Part shown: positions 61,857 to 64,000 of the stretch, piece after piece
How the letters are laid out: each line of letters begins with the position of its first letter
Position numbering within the stretch: the first letter of the stretch is position 1
NCBI RefSeq assembly: GCF_014621695.1
Contig: NZ_CP061281.1
Span: forward strand, 2,046,001 to 2,110,000
Origin: Streptomyces xanthii
Lineage (GTDB): Bacteria; Actinomycetota; Actinomycetes; Streptomycetales; Streptomycetaceae
Reading direction: 5' to 3'
Length of the DNA stretch: 64,000 nucleotides
Notes under the pieces: model-generated
Databases searched by the model: none
Seen by the model: the letters and a program-made list of their open reading frames with translations, nothing else
Told to the model about the DNA's origin: nothing
Translations under genes and position numbers: made by a program

Positions 61857-62669
61857 TCAGCCGAAGGTCGCCACCTTCAGCCAGAAGTCCAGCAGCTCAC
61901 GGTCGCCGAGGACCTCGAGGGCCGGAGCGTCGGGCGAGGTGCGGCGGTAGAACGCGAGGACGAGCTCGGTGAGGGGACCGCGCAGGGCGACGTCGGCGCG
62001 GGCGTGCTCGTGGCTCCAGGACAGACCGTCGTCGGCGAGGTCGAGGACCCACTCGGCGGACGGGGCACCTGGCGGGGTGTCGGTGGCGTGCAGGTGCAGT
62101 GTGCGGCCGCCGTGGCGCAGCTCGTTGGCGTTGTCCTCCGGGAAGGACTGCGCGAAGCGCACGATCTCCAGCCACTCCTCGATCGTGTCGGCGGCCACCT
62201 CCCGCGCCACGTCGTAGTCGGCCTGGGCGGCGATCGCCGCGTCGGCGCGGTGGATCACCGTCTCGTGGGTCATGCGGCGGGCCCAGAACCCGGCGTCCTG
62301 CCGCCAGGCCCAGGTCCACACGGGCTGTTCGGGGCCGGCGGCGCGCAGGGTGGCGGCGAGGAGCTCCGCGCCCTCGGCGAGCCAGGCGTCGAGCGCGGCC
62401 GGGTCCTCGCTGTCCGGCCCGGCGAAGTGCGGCACCTGCTCCTCGGGGACGTCCTCGCCCGCGCGGGTCCGTACGAGGGTCTCGGCCCAGCGGTGCGCGC
62501 CGCCGACGTGCACGGCGAGTTCGCGCAGGCTCCAGTCGGGGCAGGTCGGGACGGTGGTGGTGAGATCGGCGCCGGTCAGGTGCTGTCTCAGCAGTCCGGT
62601 CTGGGCCACGATCTCGGAGCAGTAGCGGTCGTGCGTGAGCGGGCTTCGGGGGTCTGTGTGGGTCGCCAT
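61857..62669 (-). CDS. Maleylpyruvate isomerase family protein, mycothiol-dependent type
   Basis: 270 residues from ATG 62669. The DinB-like N-terminal domain contains TTVPTCPDWSLRELAVHVGG followed by AHRWAE, and a His-based metal site continues in MTHETVIHRADAAIAAQADY. The second part (LRHGGRTLHLHATDTPPGAP; ALRGPLTELVLAFYRR) matches the C-terminal domain of actinobacterial maleylpyruvate isomerase relatives. Most are thiol (mycothiol)-dependent enzymes of unknown substrate. It is followed by an ABC ATPase gene on the same strand (10-base gap from that gene's stop). Confidence 0.87.
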   Translation of the reverse strand: MATHTDPRSPLTHDRYCSEIVAQTGLLRQHLTGADLTTTVPTCPDWSLRELAVHVGGAHRWAETLVRTRAGEDVPEEQVPHFAGPDSEDPAALDAWLAEGAELLAATLRAAGPEQPVWTWAWRQDAGFWARRMTHETVIHRADAAIAAQADYDVAREVAADTIEEWLEIVRFAQSFPEDNANELRHGGRTLHLHATDTPPGAPSAEWVLDLADDGLSWSHEHARADVALRGPLTELVLAFYRRTSPDAPALEVLGDRELLDFWLKVATFG

Positions 62670-62679
62670 GATCCCGACC

Positions 62680-63729
62680 CTACGGAACGGGCCCCGCGCC
62701 CAGCACCACGATTTCCTCGGCGTCGAAGGCGACGCCGACCTCGGCGCCCTGCCCGGGGGCCGAGCGCAGCCCGCAGGCAGCTTCCAGCCGGGGCGCGTCG
62801 CCGGGCTGCAACTGGAGCGCGACATGGGTGCCGCGGAAGGTCCGGGCGGCCACGGTGCAGGTCAGCTGGGCGTCGGCGGCGTCGACCAGGCGTACCCCTG
62901 TGGGACGTACGAGGATCTTCACCTGCCCCTGGGGGGAGCCGGCGGGCACCGGGACCTTGCCCCACGGGGTGTCGGCGGCGTCGCCGGACACGGAGACGGT
63001 CGCCTCGACGACATTGTCGAAGCCGAGGAAGCGGGCGACGAACTCGTCGGCGGGGCGCTGCCACACCTCCAGCGGGGTGCCGGACTGGGCGATGCGGCCG
63101 TCGCGCATGACGACGACCCGGTCGGCGAGCGCGAAGGCCTCGCCCTGGTCGTGGGTGACGGCGAGAACGGTGGTGCCCAACTCGCCGAACAGTTCGCGCA
63201 GTTCGACGACGAGGCGTTCGCGCAGGGAGCGGTCGAGCTGGCCGAGGGGCTCGTCGAGCATGAGCAGCCGGGGGCGCGGGGCCAGAGCTCGGGCGAGGGC
63301 GACGCGCTGCTGTTCGCCGCCGGAGAGCGCGGAGACGGCACGGCGCGCGGCGCCCGGCAGTCCGACGAGCTCCAGCAACTCCCCCACGCGCGCGGACTGT
63401 TCGGCGCGCGCCGCGCCGTGCATGCGCAGCCCGAACGCGACGTTGGCGCCCACGTCGCGCTGCGGGAACAGCTGGTGGTCCTGGAACATGAGGCCGACGC
63501 CCCGCTTGTGCGCGGGCACCCCCCGCTGGTCGCGCCCGCCGAGGACGATCCGGCCGCCGTCCAGCGGCTGGAGTCCGGCGACGGCGCGCAGCAGCGTCGA
63601 CTTGCCGCTGCCGCTCGGGCCGAGGACGCACACGATCTCGTGCTCGGCGACCTCCAGGTCCACCCGGTCGAGCACGGCGCGCCCGCCGAACCGTACGGTC
63701 GCCTCGTCCAGAGCCAGTAGGGCCGTCAT
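62680..63729 (-). CDS. ABC transporter ATPase with TOBE domain (thiamine/iron type)
   Basis: 349 residues from ATG 63729, overlapping the upstream permease stop by one base (TGATG). Motifs are intact: Walker A GPSGSGKSTLL, Q-loop GLMFQDHQLFPQRDVGANVA, signature LSGGEQQRVALARAL, Walker B LLMLDEPLGQLDRSLRERLV, switch VTHDQGEAFALADRV. The C-terminal TOBE part (TPWGKVPVPAGSPQGQVKIL; GTHVALQLQPGDAPRLEAAC) is that of CysA/FbpC-type importers. The neighbouring permease resembles ThiP/FbpB. A thiamine or ferric-ion substrate is suggested, but no binding protein is in the window. Confidence 0.9.
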   Translation of the reverse strand: MTALLALDEATVRFGGRAVLDRVDLEVAEHEIVCVLGPSGSGKSTLLRAVAGLQPLDGGRIVLGGRDQRGVPAHKRGVGLMFQDHQLFPQRDVGANVAFGLRMHGAARAEQSARVGELLELVGLPGAARRAVSALSGGEQQRVALARALAPRPRLLMLDEPLGQLDRSLRERLVVELRELFGELGTTVLAVTHDQGEAFALADRVVVMRDGRIAQSGTPLEVWQRPADEFVARFLGFDNVVEATVSVSGDAADTPWGKVPVPAGSPQGQVKILVRPTGVRLVDAADAQLTCTVAARTFRGTHVALQLQPGDAPRLEAACGLRSAPGQGAEVGVAFDAEEIVVLGAGPVP

Positions 63730-64000
63730 CAGAACTCCCCCGTCTGGGCCCGAGCGGGCCGGATGCGTTCGAGCAGCAGGAGGCAGACGGCGCAGACGAC
63801 CATGAGGACGGTCGACAGGGCCATCGCCTGCCCGTAGTTGAGGTCGCCGGCGCGGCCGAGGAGCCGGGCCACGGCCACCGGCAGCGTCGGGTTGTCGGGC
63901 CGCGCGATGAACACGGTGGCGCCGAACTCGCCCAGCGACACGGCGAAGGCGAATCCGGCGGCGATCAGGAGCGCCCGGCGCACCATCGGCAGGTCGACCT
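63729..64000 (-). CDS. ABC transporter permease, C-terminal part (cut by window edge)
   Basis: Only the 3' end is present; the reading frame continues past base 64000. Visible sequence includes [40 protein letters not shown] and [20 protein letters not shown]. The [11 protein letters not shown] segment is characteristic of ThiP/FbpB-like fused permeases. It overlaps the ATPase start by one base, so the two form one importer unit. Confidence 0.85.
   Translation of the reverse strand, partial: VDLPMVRRALLIAAGFAFAVSLGEFGATVFIARPDNPTLPVAVARLLGRAGDLNYGQAMALSTVLMVVCAVCLLLLERIRPARAQTGEF

Overview
The window is high-GC DNA typical of Streptomyces. It has dense coding, frequent GTG starts, many 4-bp start/stop overlaps, and terminators without U-tracts. 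Supporting content includes actinobacterial gene families: a mycothiol-type maleylpyruvate isomerase, an LAETG sortase substrate, PucR and MmyB-like regulators, DUF4439, DUF5701 and DUF1990. No rRNA, tRNA, CRISPR, integrase, transposase or phage gene was recognised. The window starts inside nusA and ends inside an ABC permease gene.

Layout. (1) 1-13.3 kb is housekeeping: nusA-rimP, a ferritin-like pair, an aminoglycoside-kinase-like protein without catalytic residues, proS, and the conserved actinobacterial block dxr-rseP-ispG-GNAT(DUF4081). A very-long-chain-type acyl-CoA dehydrogenase follows. (2) 13.4-23.2 kb carries small unknowns, an aldehyde dehydrogenase, a PucR regulator, a lone VirD4/FtsK-like membrane ATPase, GABA aminotransferase (gabT) and a PAP2 phosphatase. 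(3) 23.3-27.8 kb is a tightly coupled five-gene operon (flavin monooxygenase, Rid protein, DUF1028, M20 amidohydrolase, LysR). A textbook LysR dyad lies upstream of it. (4) 27.8-33.2 kb has a divergent TetR gene and a PuuC-like dehydrogenase, class III aminotransferase and APC permease. (5) 33.25-34.63 kb is non-coding and packed with degenerate repeats. (6) 35.0-42.3 kb is a six-gene minus-strand operon: PatD-like dehydrogenase, potD-potA-potB-potC and a PuuB-like oxidase. (7) 42.5-53.0 kb is mixed: NADAR, adenosine deaminase-like, GDPD, an orphan second PotD, a regulator/aldo-keto reductase pair, and a RING-finger protein with a TerD-like region. (8) 53.0-57.0 kb has another PatD-like dehydrogenase divergent from an Lrp regulator and a second class III aminotransferase. 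(9) 57.3-64 kb has an ABC pair with eroded ATPase motifs, VOC, LOG, an LAETG surface protein and a ThiQ-like ABC pair.

Much of 14-57 kb fits uptake of polyamines (PotABCD, APC permease, orphan PotD). Oxidation or transamination would then give aminoaldehydes (PuuB, aminotransferases), dehydrogenases would give GABA, and GabT plus a dehydrogenase would feed succinate. A recurring ACGGAAT-type motif lies 105-155 bp upstream of three dehydrogenase genes and the orphan potD. It may link these scattered units to one regulator, possibly the Lrp protein.

A dispersed intergenic palindromic element occurs at least four times, plus fragments. Its inner hairpin is preserved by compensatory base changes. 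No single clearly new system stands out. The best candidates are the shared operator motif, the covarying hairpin element, the Rid/DUF1028/FMO operon, the RING-TerD protein and two families with eroded catalytic motifs.
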